Positions 29,296 to 38,245 of a stretch of 64,000 nucleotides of DNA are shown one piece after another. The notes beneath the pieces were generated by a model that saw only the letters and a program-made list of their open reading frames with translations, had not been told where the DNA came from and ran no database searches. Every line of letters begins with the position of its first letter. The first letter of the stretch is position 1. Location: positions 1 to 64,000 of the forward strand of contig JACXUV010000010.1 of assembly GCA_014763715.1 (NCBI GenBank), written 5' to 3'. The position numbers and the translations under genes were made by a program. This DNA comes from Rhodobacterales bacterium. Lineage in GTDB: Bacteria; Pseudomonadota; Alphaproteobacteria; Caulobacterales; Hyphomonadaceae.

Positions 29296-29565
29296 CTATG
29301 CCTCCTTGCCAAGGGCCGCGCGCACTTCCTCGATGGCGGCGCCAAGGGCCGTGCTGGCTTCGTCTGCCAGGGCCTGTAATTCGGTTTCCCGGCCTAGCGA
29401 AGCGTCCAGCTCTTCGGCCAGTCTCTCCCGGTCGGTGATCAGGGCGGACATCTCGGCCGCGACCACGTCCGGATCGCCCGCCCGTGCCAGCAGGGCGTCG
29501 ACGGCCCCCTCCAGGCGCCGGATGGCCGCATCGAGGCGGCGGGATTCACGGTCGATGTCGCTCAT
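29296..29565 (-). CDS. DUF4164 coiled-coil protein
   Basis: An 89-residue, nearly all-helical acidic protein with heptads in [17 protein letters not shown] and [14 protein letters not shown]. It is in the standard alphaproteobacterial position just upstream of zapA and is probably a division-associated accessory coiled coil, though no direct role is known to me. Confidence 0.75.
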   Translation of the reverse strand: MSDIDRESRRLDAAIRRLEGAVDALLARAGDPDVVAAEMSALITDRERLAEELDASLGRETELQALADEASTALGAAIEEVRAALGKEA

Positions 29566-29669
29566 GTTTCAAAGGCTTAAACTCAATACGCAGCCGCGCC
29601 AAGCGGCTTGACGTAGCTGCAGCTATCTGGCCTAGCACACTTCCGGAGCGACTGAGGGAGATCAGCAGA

Positions 29670-31637
29670 ATGGCTGTAACCAACCGGGACATGGCTAATG
29701 CCGTACGTGCCCTATCCATGGATGCGGTGGAAGCCGCGAAATCGGGCCATGTCGGCCTGCCGCTGGGCATGGCGGATGCAGCCACGGTGCTGTTCCGCAA
29801 ATTCCTGAAATTCGACCCCGCAGACCCGGCCTGGGCTGACCGCGACCGGTTCGTCCTGTCGGCGGGCCACGGCTCGATGCTGATCTATTCGCTGCTGCAT
29901 CTGACGGGCTACAAGTCCGTCTCGCGCGACGATATCCGCAATTTCCGCCAGCTGGGCGCGAAGACGCCGGGCCACCCGGAAAACTTTCACACGCCAGGCG
30001 TCGAAACCACGACCGGCCCGCTGGGGCAGGGCATCGCCACGGCTGTCGGCATGGCCATTGCCGAACGTCACCTCAACGCCCGCTTCGGCAATGATCTGGT
30101 CGACCACCACACCTGGGTCATCGCTGGCGACGGCTGCCTGATGGAAGGCATCAGCCAGGAAGCCATCACGCTGGCCGGGCACCTCAAGCTCAACAAGCTG
30201 ATCGTTCTGTTCGACGACAACTCCGTCACCATTGATGGCGGCACGGACCTGTCGGACAACACAGACCAGTGCGCCCGCTTCGAAGCCTCCGGCTGGATCA
30301 CGAAGAAAGTGGATGGCCATGACGAGAAAGACGTTGAGGCCGCGCTGACCTGGGCGAAAAAGCAGAAGAAGCCGGTCATGCTCGCCGTGAAGACGATCAT
30401 CGGCTACGGCGCCCCGAAACTCGCCGGCACGGGCAAGGCCCATGGCGGCCCGTACGGCGCTGAGGAAATCGCAGGCATCCGCGAAAACATCGGCTGGAAA
30501 TACCCGCCCTTCGAAGTGCCTGCCGCGATCGAGAAAGCCTGGGCGAAAGCCGGGGAGCGTTCGAAGAAAGACCACGAGGCCTGGAAGAAGCGCCTCGCCG
30601 CGTCTGCCCATAAGGGCGAGTTCAACGCAGCCATGGCGGGTCGCCTGCCGAAGAACATCGCCAAGGCGATCAACAAGCACAAGAAGGCCGTCGCCGAGGG
30701 CGGTGCCAAGAAGGCCACCCGCCAGTGGAGCGGTGAGGCCCTCGAAGTGCTGACCGGCCTGATCCCGGAAATGGTCGGCGGTTCGGCTGACCTGACGGGC
30801 TCCAACAACACCAAGACCAGCCATACCGACCCGATGACCCCGAAAAGCTGGGGCGGGCGCTATATCCATTATGGCGTGCGCGAGCATGCCATGGCGGCTG
30901 CGATGAACGGCATGGCGCTGCATGGCGGCATCCTGCCTTATTCCGGCACCTTCCTGGTCTTTGCGGACTATTCCCGTGCTGCCATCCGCCTCGGCGCCCT
31001 GATGGGCACGCGCGTCGTGCACGTCATGACGCACGATTCCATCGGCCTTGGCGAAGACGGCCCGACGCACCAGCCGGTCGAGCATGTCGCCTCTCTGCGG
31101 GCCATGCCGAACATGCTGGTCTTCCGTCCGGCAGACGGCGTGGAAACGGCCGAGTGCTGGGAAATCGCCATCGCCAACGAGACCGGCCCGTCCACCATGG
31201 CGCTGACGCGTCAGGGCGTTGGTCCGGCGCGCACAACGCACACGGATGAAAACCTGTCCGCCAAGGGTGCCTATGTCCTTTCCGACGTGAAAGGCGCGCA
31301 GGCCACCATCCTGGCGACGGGCTCCGAAGTCGAGATCGCGCTTGCTGCGCAGGCCCTGCTGGCCGAAGACGGCATCAAGGCGCGTGTCGTGTCCTGCCCA
31401 TGCCTCGAACTGTTCGAGAAGCAGCACGGCAATTACCGTAAATCCGTCCTCGGCACCGCTCCGCGCGTCGCCGTGGAGGCGGGCGTCCGCTTCGGCTGGG
31501 ACCGCTGGATCGGTGAAGATGGCGGCTTTGTCGGCATGGACAGCTTCGGCGCCTCGGCCCCGTACCAGGAGCTCTACAAGAAGTTTGGCATCACGGCCCA
31601 GGCCGTCGCGGCCGAAGTGAAGAAGCGTATCGCCTGA
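29670..31637 (+). CDS. tkt: Transketolase
   Basis: A 655-residue thiamine-diphosphate enzyme of the pentose phosphate pathway. The N-terminal [20 protein letters not shown], the ThDP motif [13 protein letters not shown] with NSVTIDG, and [14 protein letters not shown] with [17 protein letters not shown] are all present. GAGGGAG lies before ATG 29670. It ends 5 bases from the convergent citrate-synthase-like gene. Confidence 0.96.
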   Translation: MAVTNRDMANAVRALSMDAVEAAKSGHVGLPLGMADAATVLFRKFLKFDPADPAWADRDRFVLSAGHGSMLIYSLLHLTGYKSVSRDDIRNFRQLGAKTPGHPENFHTPGVETTTGPLGQGIATAVGMAIAERHLNARFGNDLVDHHTWVIAGDGCLMEGISQEAITLAGHLKLNKLIVLFDDNSVTIDGGTDLSDNTDQCARFEASGWITKKVDGHDEKDVEAALTWAKKQKKPVMLAVKTIIGYGAPKLAGTGKAHGGPYGAEEIAGIRENIGWKYPPFEVPAAIEKAWAKAGERSKKDHEAWKKRLAASAHKGEFNAAMAGRLPKNIAKAINKHKKAVAEGGAKKATRQWSGEALEVLTGLIPEMVGGSADLTGSNNTKTSHTDPMTPKSWGGRYIHYGVREHAMAAAMNGMALHGGILPYSGTFLVFADYSRAAIRLGALMGTRVVHVMTHDSIGLGEDGPTHQPVEHVASLRAMPNMLVFRPADGVETAECWEIAIANETGPSTMALTRQGVGPARTTHTDENLSAKGAYVLSDVKGAQATILATGSEVEIALAAQALLAEDGIKARVVSCPCLELFEKQHGNYRKSVLGTAPRVAVEAGVRFGWDRWIGEDGGFVGMDSFGASAPYQELYKKFGITAQAVAAEVKKRIA

Positions 31638-31642
31638 GCGGC

Positions 31643-32776
31643 TTACCGGCCGGTATAATTCGCCCTCGGACGGATTAGCCGGCCGCTTGCCTGCTGCTCG
31701 ATCGCGTGTGCGATCCAGCCCGCCATGCGCCCGCTGGCGAAGATCAGGAAAGGCGCATCTTCCGGCAGGGAGAGCTGCACTGACAAGGCGGCGAGGGCCA
31801 TGTCCACATTGGATGCCTCACCGCTTGCCTGTTCGGCGGCCTTGATGGCGCGCTTCAGGGCAGGGGCGGGTTTCATCCAGCGGAGCAAAGCCGCCGCCCG
31901 CGGATCGCCCGCCGGATAGAGCGCATGGCCCACCGCCGGAATACGCTCGCCCCGCGCGGCCAGTGCGGCGAGTGCCGCCTGCGGCCCATCCTCCACAGCC
32001 CGGTTCAGATAGGCCAGCGCCCGCGCTGAGGCTTCGCCATGCAGCGGCCCGGTCAGCGTGGCACAGCCTGCCAGCGCGCAGGCAGCCAGCGGCGCCCCGG
32101 TCGAGGCCGCCACCCGCGCCGCAAAGGTGGAGGGGTTCAGCTCATGATCCGCCACCAGAACAAGCGCCCGGCGCAACAGGTCCGTCCCGCCGGGGGAGAG
32201 GCCCCAGTGCCGGCCGAGGCGCTGGTGATAGAAGCCGCGCCCGCTCGTGCCCGTGACCGCCGTACACCCGCTCGCCATCAGCAGCGCGCCTTCCTCCGCC
32301 AGCGCCGCGCTGCCGCGTCCGAAACTTGGCGGATCGCTTGCCGCTTGCATGGCGAGGCAAGTGAGCAGGCGGGCCTTGCCGGTCTCGCCTGCGGGTGCAA
32401 CGGCGCCTGCCGCCCGGCTGGGAAAAGGAGCAGGTGCCTGCCAGAGCAGGGCGGCAACTTCTTCCAGCGTGGCATCGGCGGCGAGTTTCACGGCATCTTT
32501 TCCGCGATAGATCAGCTTGCCGTCCCGCACGGTCGTGATGGCGGTTTCCATCACCGGGTCGCCCCAGGAAATGGCAGCGCTGGCGATGGCCTGCCGCCCC
32601 CGTCCGCTACGGCGGCGCTGTACCAGGCCTGCAATATCTGCAGCGGAATAGACGCTGGCCCGCGGATCGTTTTCGTCCGGATGGGAGGCAATCAGCCCCC
32701 GGCTGACATAGGCGTACAGCGTCTGCGGTTTCACCCCCAGCGCGTCCAGTGCTTCATCACGTCCGATCCAGCTCAT
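31643..32776 (-). CDS. Citrate synthase family protein with N-terminal MerR-like HTH
   Basis: A 377-residue protein. The first 55 residues form a MerR-like winged helix (LGVKPQTLYAYVSRGLI ... SVYSAADIAGLVQRR); the rest is a short-type citrate synthase with GPLHGEASARAL and GHALYPAGDPRA at the active-site positions. The core changes GHRVY to GHALY compared with its divergent neighbour. It pairs with 32857-33924; the two may form a hetero-oligomer or use distinct acyl-CoA substrates. The HTH may serve oligomerisation or allostery rather than DNA binding. Confidence 0.85.
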   Translation of the reverse strand: MSWIGRDEALDALGVKPQTLYAYVSRGLIASHPDENDPRASVYSAADIAGLVQRRRSGRGRQAIASAAISWGDPVMETAITTVRDGKLIYRGKDAVKLAADATLEEVAALLWQAPAPFPSRAAGAVAPAGETGKARLLTCLAMQAASDPPSFGRGSAALAEEGALLMASGCTAVTGTSGRGFYHQRLGRHWGLSPGGTDLLRRALVLVADHELNPSTFAARVAASTGAPLAACALAGCATLTGPLHGEASARALAYLNRAVEDGPQAALAALAARGERIPAVGHALYPAGDPRAAALLRWMKPAPALKRAIKAAEQASGEASNVDMALAALSVQLSLPEDAPFLIFASGRMAGWIAHAIEQQASGRLIRPRANYTGR

Positions 32777-32856
32777 ATATTGATTATATTGATCAAGATT
32801 GACGAAGGCCAGCCCCCGCGCGACATGAACGGCGAAATAATTGAAGGAGATCTCTC

Positions 32857-33924
<1,068 letters not shown>

Positions 33925-33964
33925 TGGTCAGACTGGCAGGATGCGGGGACAGACCAGGACCAAT

Positions 33965-34001
33965 CCCCCTCTCCCCTGGGAGAGGGGTCAGGGGTGAGGG
34001 G
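33965..34001 (+). repeat. REP-like palindromic element, copy 1
   Basis: CCCCTCTCCC, four bases, GGGAGAGGGG and then a tail TCAGGGGTGAGGGG. The same element occurs in reverse at 34089-34126, so the two tails face each other. Confidence 0.8.
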
Positions 34002-34088
34002 GTGCGGAGCATCTATTCAGAAATGAAGGTGACGGCGGCTGGATGAGTTGTTGGCACTGCAGGTTACAGCGCATGGGGACAATACGTT

Positions 34089-34126
34089 GCCCCTCACCCC
34101 CAGCCCCTCTCCCGAGGGAGAGGGGG
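34089..34126 (-). repeat. REP-like palindromic element, copy 2 (inverted)
   Basis: The reverse complement reads CCCCCTCTCCC, a GGGAGAGGGG arm and a CTGGGGGTGAGGGG tail, agreeing with copy 1 at nearly every base. Together they form an inverted pair (BIME-like) around 87 bases. Confidence 0.8.
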
Positions 34127-34181
34127 CGCGTGCCGGAAGTCTCTATCCTCCCCTGAAGCGTCCGCCCTCATCCTTCGGACC

Positions 34182-34550
34182 ATGCATCCGCAACTCCGTA
34201 TCTATTTTGACTTTGTCTGGCCGCTGTTCTGGCCATGGCTGGTCTGGAACCTGCTCCGTGTCGCCAGGTGGCACACGGAGACGGGACGCGATGCGCTGAT
34301 GGCGGTGGATAAATTTGGCAACATCCGTTTCGTCCGGATGTCAGATCCGCCGCCGCCCGATGATCTCTACACTTATGAAGCGCCGCGCGTGCCGCGATGG
34401 GAACGTCCTGCTGTCTGCAGTGACGTGCTGGACGCCGTGCGCGTGATGTCCGCGCTAGTCCGCCATGATCCGCCGAAGTCCGGTATAGTCATCCATAGTC
34501 ATGCCATAGTCCGGATTGATCATGCGCTGAACGTGCGTGGTCCGCCCTAG
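34182..34550 (+). CDS. Hypothetical protein
   Basis: A 122-residue frame with a Trp-rich hydrophobic N-terminus (FDFVWPLFWPWLVWNLLRVARW), then a polar region. It could be membrane-attached. No family is recognised, the ribosome site is weak, and it follows the REP pair by 55 bases. Confidence 0.45.
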   Translation: MHPQLRIYFDFVWPLFWPWLVWNLLRVARWHTETGRDALMAVDKFGNIRFVRMSDPPPPDDLYTYEAPRVPRWERPAVCSDVLDAVRVMSALVRHDPPKSGIVIHSHAIVRIDHALNVRGPP

Positions 34551-34618
34551 GGCGGACCCAATCCGAATTCAGCTAACTGCACCGGACGGCACCCGCCGCG
34601 CCGGGCAAATGTGCTGGA

Positions 34619-35068
34619 TCAGGCGTCGCTGTCCGTGTCGACGTGGCGGAACAGGTCCAGCTGGCGCGGATCGACATAGCGGCGGCGGGACGGTTTCGTG
34701 CGGCCGCGGCGGAAATAGAGATCGTCGGTATGGTCAGCCGGTTCCGCCGGGGTGGTCTCGGCTTTGGGGGCTGGCTTGGCGGCCTTCTTCGGCACGGTGC
34801 CGGGCTCGGCCAGCTTCCACCAGGTGACGGCGACCACAGGATTGCCGTGCTCGTCCTCGTAGCGCTGCAAATGCCCATGGGCCAGCGCATCGGAGGGCGC
34901 GAACATGGCCGCGGCAGCTTCCTCCGAAACGGTCAGCCAGTCGGTCGCGAGTTCGACGACTTCCAGGCCGCCAGCCAGGGCTTTGGCCTCCATCAGGGTG
35001 CGCGCGGCCGGGGCCACCTTGGACAAGGCGGCGTCGAGGGTTTTCCCGAGGGGGTAAGCTTGGCTCAT
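34619..35068 (-). CDS. Hypothetical protein downstream of mmcB
   Basis: A 149-residue soluble protein. The N-terminal half is helical and Ala-rich; the middle has GNPVVAVTWWKLAEPG; the tail is basic (TKPSRRRYVDPRQLDLFRHV). Its ATG overlaps the mmcB stop by 4 bases, so the two are translationally coupled and may work together. No known family is recognised. Confidence 0.7.
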   Translation of the reverse strand: MSQAYPLGKTLDAALSKVAPAARTLMEAKALAGGLEVVELATDWLTVSEEAAAAMFAPSDALAHGHLQRYEDEHGNPVVAVTWWKLAEPGTVPKKAAKPAPKAETTPAEPADHTDDLYFRRGRTKPSRRRYVDPRQLDLFRHVDTDSDA

Positions 35069-35550
35069 GAGCCGCTGGAAGTAAGCGCTGCTTCGCTCGC
35101 CGTCCAGCCTGTATCCGCCGCTGCAGAAAGCCGCATCGCCGCCAGACGGGCGAGGCGAAGGGTCACCGCCTTGCGCCGGGCCGGGGAAAGCCGGTCGGTC
35201 GGGGCCTCCCGGACGACCGCCGCGCCAAAGGCATCGGCCACGATCAGGCCCGCCTCCTCAGGGATCAGTTCCTGCGGGAAGTCATGATCGACGGCAAACC
35301 AGAAGCGGTCGCAGAAAGGCATGTATTCCGGCCATTTGGAGTCGGAGCGGAAATCCGGCACGCCGGACTTGATCTCCACCATCCACACATCGCCGCCGGG
35401 GCCGAGGGCGGCAATGTCCGCCCGGCGGTTGTTGGCCAGCGTCATTTCCTGGATGCCGCACAGGCCAAGATCCGCCAGCAGGCGCAGCGTGCCGCGGGCA
35501 ATCGCGGCGGCGCGGGCCAGGTCTGCGGTCGTGTCGGCGCTGTCGGTCAC
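35065..35550 (-). CDS. mmcB: MmcB family DNA repair protein
   Basis: A 161-residue protein of the MmcB (DUF1052) family, alphaproteobacterial DNA-damage genes with a nuclease-like fold. Visible are ADIAALGPGGDVWMVEIKSGVPDFRSD (Asp ... Glu-x-Lys, as in PD-(D/E)XK proteins) and CDRFWFAVDHDFP. It is first in a two-gene unit with the coupled 34619-35068 gene. Confidence 0.85.
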   Translation of the reverse strand: MTDSADTTADLARAAAIARGTLRLLADLGLCGIQEMTLANNRRADIAALGPGGDVWMVEIKSGVPDFRSDSKWPEYMPFCDRFWFAVDHDFPQELIPEEAGLIVADAFGAAVVREAPTDRLSPARRKAVTLRLARLAAMRLSAAADTGWTASEAALTSSGS

Positions 35551-35605
35551 GGGAATATTGTTCCTGTATTGTTCCGGTCACCCTAATCCCGCTCCGGCCA
35601 GGCGG

Positions 35606-36382
35606 TCAAGCCGGAGGCGGTGGCGGGGAAGGGGGCAGGACCTGAAGGTTCAGCCTGTGGCTCACCTCCATCCGCCCCTCGCGCACATAGCCGCGCGCCA
35701 GCACGTCCGTCCCCTCCGGTAGCTGGCAATAGGCGGCCGCGGCATTGGCGATTTCCAGCCGTACGGAACTGTTCAGCAGGGCCAGCTCACAGCTCGTCCG
35801 GAACGTTTCGCTGCCGGTCATGCCGGCCACTTTGCCCTGCACCAGCCGGAAGCGCTCAAAGCCCTCCGGCAAGGCGCTCGCGTCCGGCACCCGGTAGGCC
35901 TGTTTCGCCCACAGGCCGCGTCTTTCCGTGCGGGCCTCGGCCTCCAGTTCGGGGAAGGCTTCGCTGCCGCCGGCAGTGTCCGGATAGATCCGCATCCGCG
36001 CCCCGCCCCGGCGCAGCATTTCGGCGTTCAGCCAGAGGTCCGGCCCCAGCGCATCCGTGGTGCGGACCTGCGCCAGCGCCCGGTCATACCGGTCACGGGT
36101 GAGGCCAGCATAGAACAGTTGCACTTCCCGGCCGAGTGTCATGTCCTCCAGCATCCGGCGGGCCTCTTCCTGGAAGGGTTCGCCCTCCCGGTCCTTGTAG
36201 GGGCGGGCAGGGGCCTCGATCCCGGCCAGCCGGACGCTCTGCCCGGTATCCAGAACGAGGGCGTCGCCATCCAGGATGCGAACCACCCGGCCGCGCTCGC
36301 CCGGCTCCAGCGCATCCAGCGGATGCGGTTTCGCACAGGCGGCCAGCAGGCCGAGGACGAGGGAGAGGAAAACTCGTTGCAT
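35606..36382 (-). CDS. Thermonuclease-family lipoprotein
   Basis: A 258-residue predicted lipoprotein (signal ends GLLAACAK) with an SNase-like domain: ILDGDALVLDTGQSVRLAGIEAPARP, and DRYDRALAQV at the second catalytic arginine region. An extra C-terminal domain follows residue 170 and ends with a Pro run. The change of DAPE to EAPA may weaken catalysis. Confidence 0.8.
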   Translation of the reverse strand: MQRVFLSLVLGLLAACAKPHPLDALEPGERGRVVRILDGDALVLDTGQSVRLAGIEAPARPYKDREGEPFQEEARRMLEDMTLGREVQLFYAGLTRDRYDRALAQVRTTDALGPDLWLNAEMLRRGGARMRIYPDTAGGSEAFPELEAEARTERRGLWAKQAYRVPDASALPEGFERFRLVQGKVAGMTGSETFRTSCELALLNSSVRLEIANAAAAYCQLPEGTDVLARGYVREGRMEVSHRLNLQVLPPSPPPPPA

Positions 36383-36472
36383 AGCCGGAATGTCCTAGCA
36401 TGCCCTTGCGCTGCCGCCAGCCACTCAAACCGGGTTCAACCCCCCGCCCAATTGCCTTATAGGTGCCCCGAC

Positions 36473-36549
36473 GGTCCCGTAGCTCAGCAGGATAGAGCAA
36501 CAGATTCCTAATCTGTAGGTCGTGAGTTCGAATCTCGCCGGGATCGCCA
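36473..36549 (+). tRNA. tRNA-Arg (anticodon CCT)
   Basis: A complete 77-base cloverleaf with acceptor GGTCCCG/CGGGATC, D arm GCTC/GAGC, anticodon stem ACAGA/TCTGT with loop TTCCTAA, T arm with TTCGAAT, and CCA encoded. The integrase at 36649 begins 99 bases after it, so its 3' end is the probable attachment site. Confidence 0.95.
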
Positions 36550-36615
36550 AAAATATATCGAAAACAATGTACTAAAATCTCTCAAAAGTTAGCTATTGCT
36601 CACAAAAGGCTCCGT

Positions 36616-36632
36616 GGTAACTATATGGTAAC
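36616..36632. promoter_or_regulatory. Phased GGTAAC direct repeats before the integrase
   Basis: GGTAAC occurs at 36616-36621 and 36627-36632, 11 bases apart, i.e. one helical turn. They lie between tRNA-Arg and the integrase start and are flanked by CTCCG/CGGAG. They could be arm-type integrase sites or a regulator site. Confidence 0.4.
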
Positions 36633-36648
36633 CGGAGGCTAAAAAACC

Positions 36649-37914
36649 GTGGGGAAACTTCGTCTTACCGACACTTGGCTTTCGGCTGTGACCGACCCCG
36701 GAGAGTATTCCGACACGATCGAATCCTGCCTGAAAGTGAGGGTGGCCAAGACCGGCGCGAAGACATTTTCAGCGGTGCGAAAGCTGGGCGGCAAGACAGT
36801 CCGGGTCCGCATAGGCGCCTACCCGGAAATTGGATTGAGAGAGGCAAGAGTCCGGGCAGGGGAGTTCCGGCAGATGCGCATCCTTGCGCCAACGCCGGCT
36901 GCGCGAGCGGAGGAATTGGCCGATGCGGTTTCTGCCTCTGCGGCCAATTTCTTCGAGGATTATGTCGCCGACATGAAGAGCCGAGGTGTCGCCTCGGCGG
37001 GGCGGGTGCGAGGCGTCCTGATCGATGGCAAGTACGCCTTGCTTCCGTTTCTCGTCGCGCGACATGGCTGCATGCCGCGCGCCGGAGATGTCACCATCCA
37101 GGACCTGCAGGCGTGGATGGCGGAAAGCTATGCGCGCAGCCCAGGATACGCGGCACACCTTCGGTCTTACATCGTCACTGCCTGGAAATGGGCGGTGAAG
37201 AACCGATACGATTTTCGAGGAAGTGCCAAGGACTATGGCATTGCTTCCAATATTGCCGAGCAGTTGCCGACAGTGCCGCGCGGAAGACCGGGCGATCGTT
37301 TCCTCTCGAACGACGAACTCAGAAAACTCTGGAATGCGCTGGATGAGAACCATCCGACGCATCGCGTCCTGAAACTGATGATCGCGATGGGTGGGCTTCG
37401 CGTGACGGAGGTCGCAACGAGCTTAGCCGATAACTGGCTTGATGGATGGCTGGTCCTACCGGAGACCAAGAACGGCAAATCACACCAGTTACCTATTACC
37501 TCAACAGCGGCCCCTTTAGTCGAACGATGCCTGGAGCGCGCCCATCCGCGATCGCCATACCTCATGTCCAATCCTCGGAACCCGGACGAACCGCTAACCA
37601 TTGCTGCGATCTCACGGGCGGCCAAGCGGCTAAATAAAAAGCTCGAGTTTCCGGAGTGGAACCCACGGGACCTGCGTCGAACGATGAAGACTCATCTAAT
37701 TGATGCCGGGATCGATGAGCGCTGGTTGGATGTCTGGCACAATCATGGCCAGACCGCGAGTGTAGCTCGCAAGCACTATATCCGGGCGGAGTATGCGGAC
37801 CTGAAAAGGGATGTGGCAGAGGCGATTGATAGCTGGTTGGCGCCCGTGTTGTTAGGTGATCGCAAGGGGCATTTGAAGACTGATCATCTGCAAACGAGTG
37901 TTGATCAGAAATAG
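36649..37914 (+). CDS. Tyrosine recombinase/integrase at tRNA-Arg
   Basis: A 421-residue site-specific recombinase. An N-terminal arm-binding domain (KTFSAVRKLGGKTVRVRIGAYPEIGLREAR, DUF4102-like) precedes the catalytic domain with Arg I in GGLRVTEV, Lys in ETKNGKSHQLPI, the RDLRRT box (Arg in place of the first His), and the nucleophile Tyr in ARKHYIRAEY. The start is GTG 36649, with GGAGG 11 bases before. It should drive integration at the tRNA 3' end. Confidence 0.9.
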   Translation: MGKLRLTDTWLSAVTDPGEYSDTIESCLKVRVAKTGAKTFSAVRKLGGKTVRVRIGAYPEIGLREARVRAGEFRQMRILAPTPAARAEELADAVSASAANFFEDYVADMKSRGVASAGRVRGVLIDGKYALLPFLVARHGCMPRAGDVTIQDLQAWMAESYARSPGYAAHLRSYIVTAWKWAVKNRYDFRGSAKDYGIASNIAEQLPTVPRGRPGDRFLSNDELRKLWNALDENHPTHRVLKLMIAMGGLRVTEVATSLADNWLDGWLVLPETKNGKSHQLPITSTAAPLVERCLERAHPRSPYLMSNPRNPDEPLTIAAISRAAKRLNKKLEFPEWNPRDLRRTMKTHLIDAGIDERWLDVWHNHGQTASVARKHYIRAEYADLKRDVAEAIDSWLAPVLLGDRKGHLKTDHLQTSVDQK

Positions 37915-38179
37915 GTGTCTGGAATGGTCGCAAAGCCGGCGATAGAATTCCTAGTTCGTTATGTTTTTCAAATAGAAACAACGATTTGGTCGCGCGTGCG
38001 GAGTTTTGCGGAAACTTGAATACCGAATAAGTACCGCGTTGACGTCTCTGCCATTAGGCGCGCATTTGCTCCGCTTCTTTTTCAATCTTTCGGCATTGCG
38101 ACGCGCCCCTTTTTTCTCGGGCGCTGAGCCGCTTTTGCGACCGGGACGCGTATCGCAGCGGCGCCTGCAATCACCACGG

Positions 38180-38208
38180 TTGACAAAATCTATACAATGT
38201 ACCATTAT
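38180..38208 (+). promoter_or_regulatory. Sigma-70-like promoter
   Basis: A consensus TTGACA at 38180-38185, a 17-base spacer and CATTAT at 38203-38208, 38 bases before ATG 38246. Confidence 0.65.
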
Positions 38209-38217
38209 GGTGTATAG
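38190..38217. promoter_or_regulatory. Operator-like inverted repeat over the promoter
   Basis: CTATACA at 38190-38196 and TGTATAG at 38211-38217 are perfect inverted arms with 14 bases between; an inner ACCATTATGGT palindrome (38201-38211) covers the -10. The site is placed for repression by the HTH of the gene it precedes. Confidence 0.55.
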
Positions 38218-38245
38218 AACAGAAAATGATCCACAAAGGTGCGAT

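Larger units (their letters stand above)
37915..38245. other. Intergenic region upstream of the HTH-nuclease-NTPase gene
   Basis: No gene is supported. A frame in phase with the next gene exists, but its basic, low-complexity residues run through the promoter at 38180-38208. Only the promoter and operator near its right end are recognised. Confidence 0.5.

Noticed and set aside
29712..31427. Long antisense frame (571 residues) opposite tkt
   Set aside because: High-GC third-position artefact; transketolase is certain.
38006..38245. N-terminal extension of 80 residues to the HTH-nuclease-NTPase protein
   Set aside because: It is Arg/Ser-rich and runs through a TTGACA promoter; the HTH starts properly after ATG 38246.
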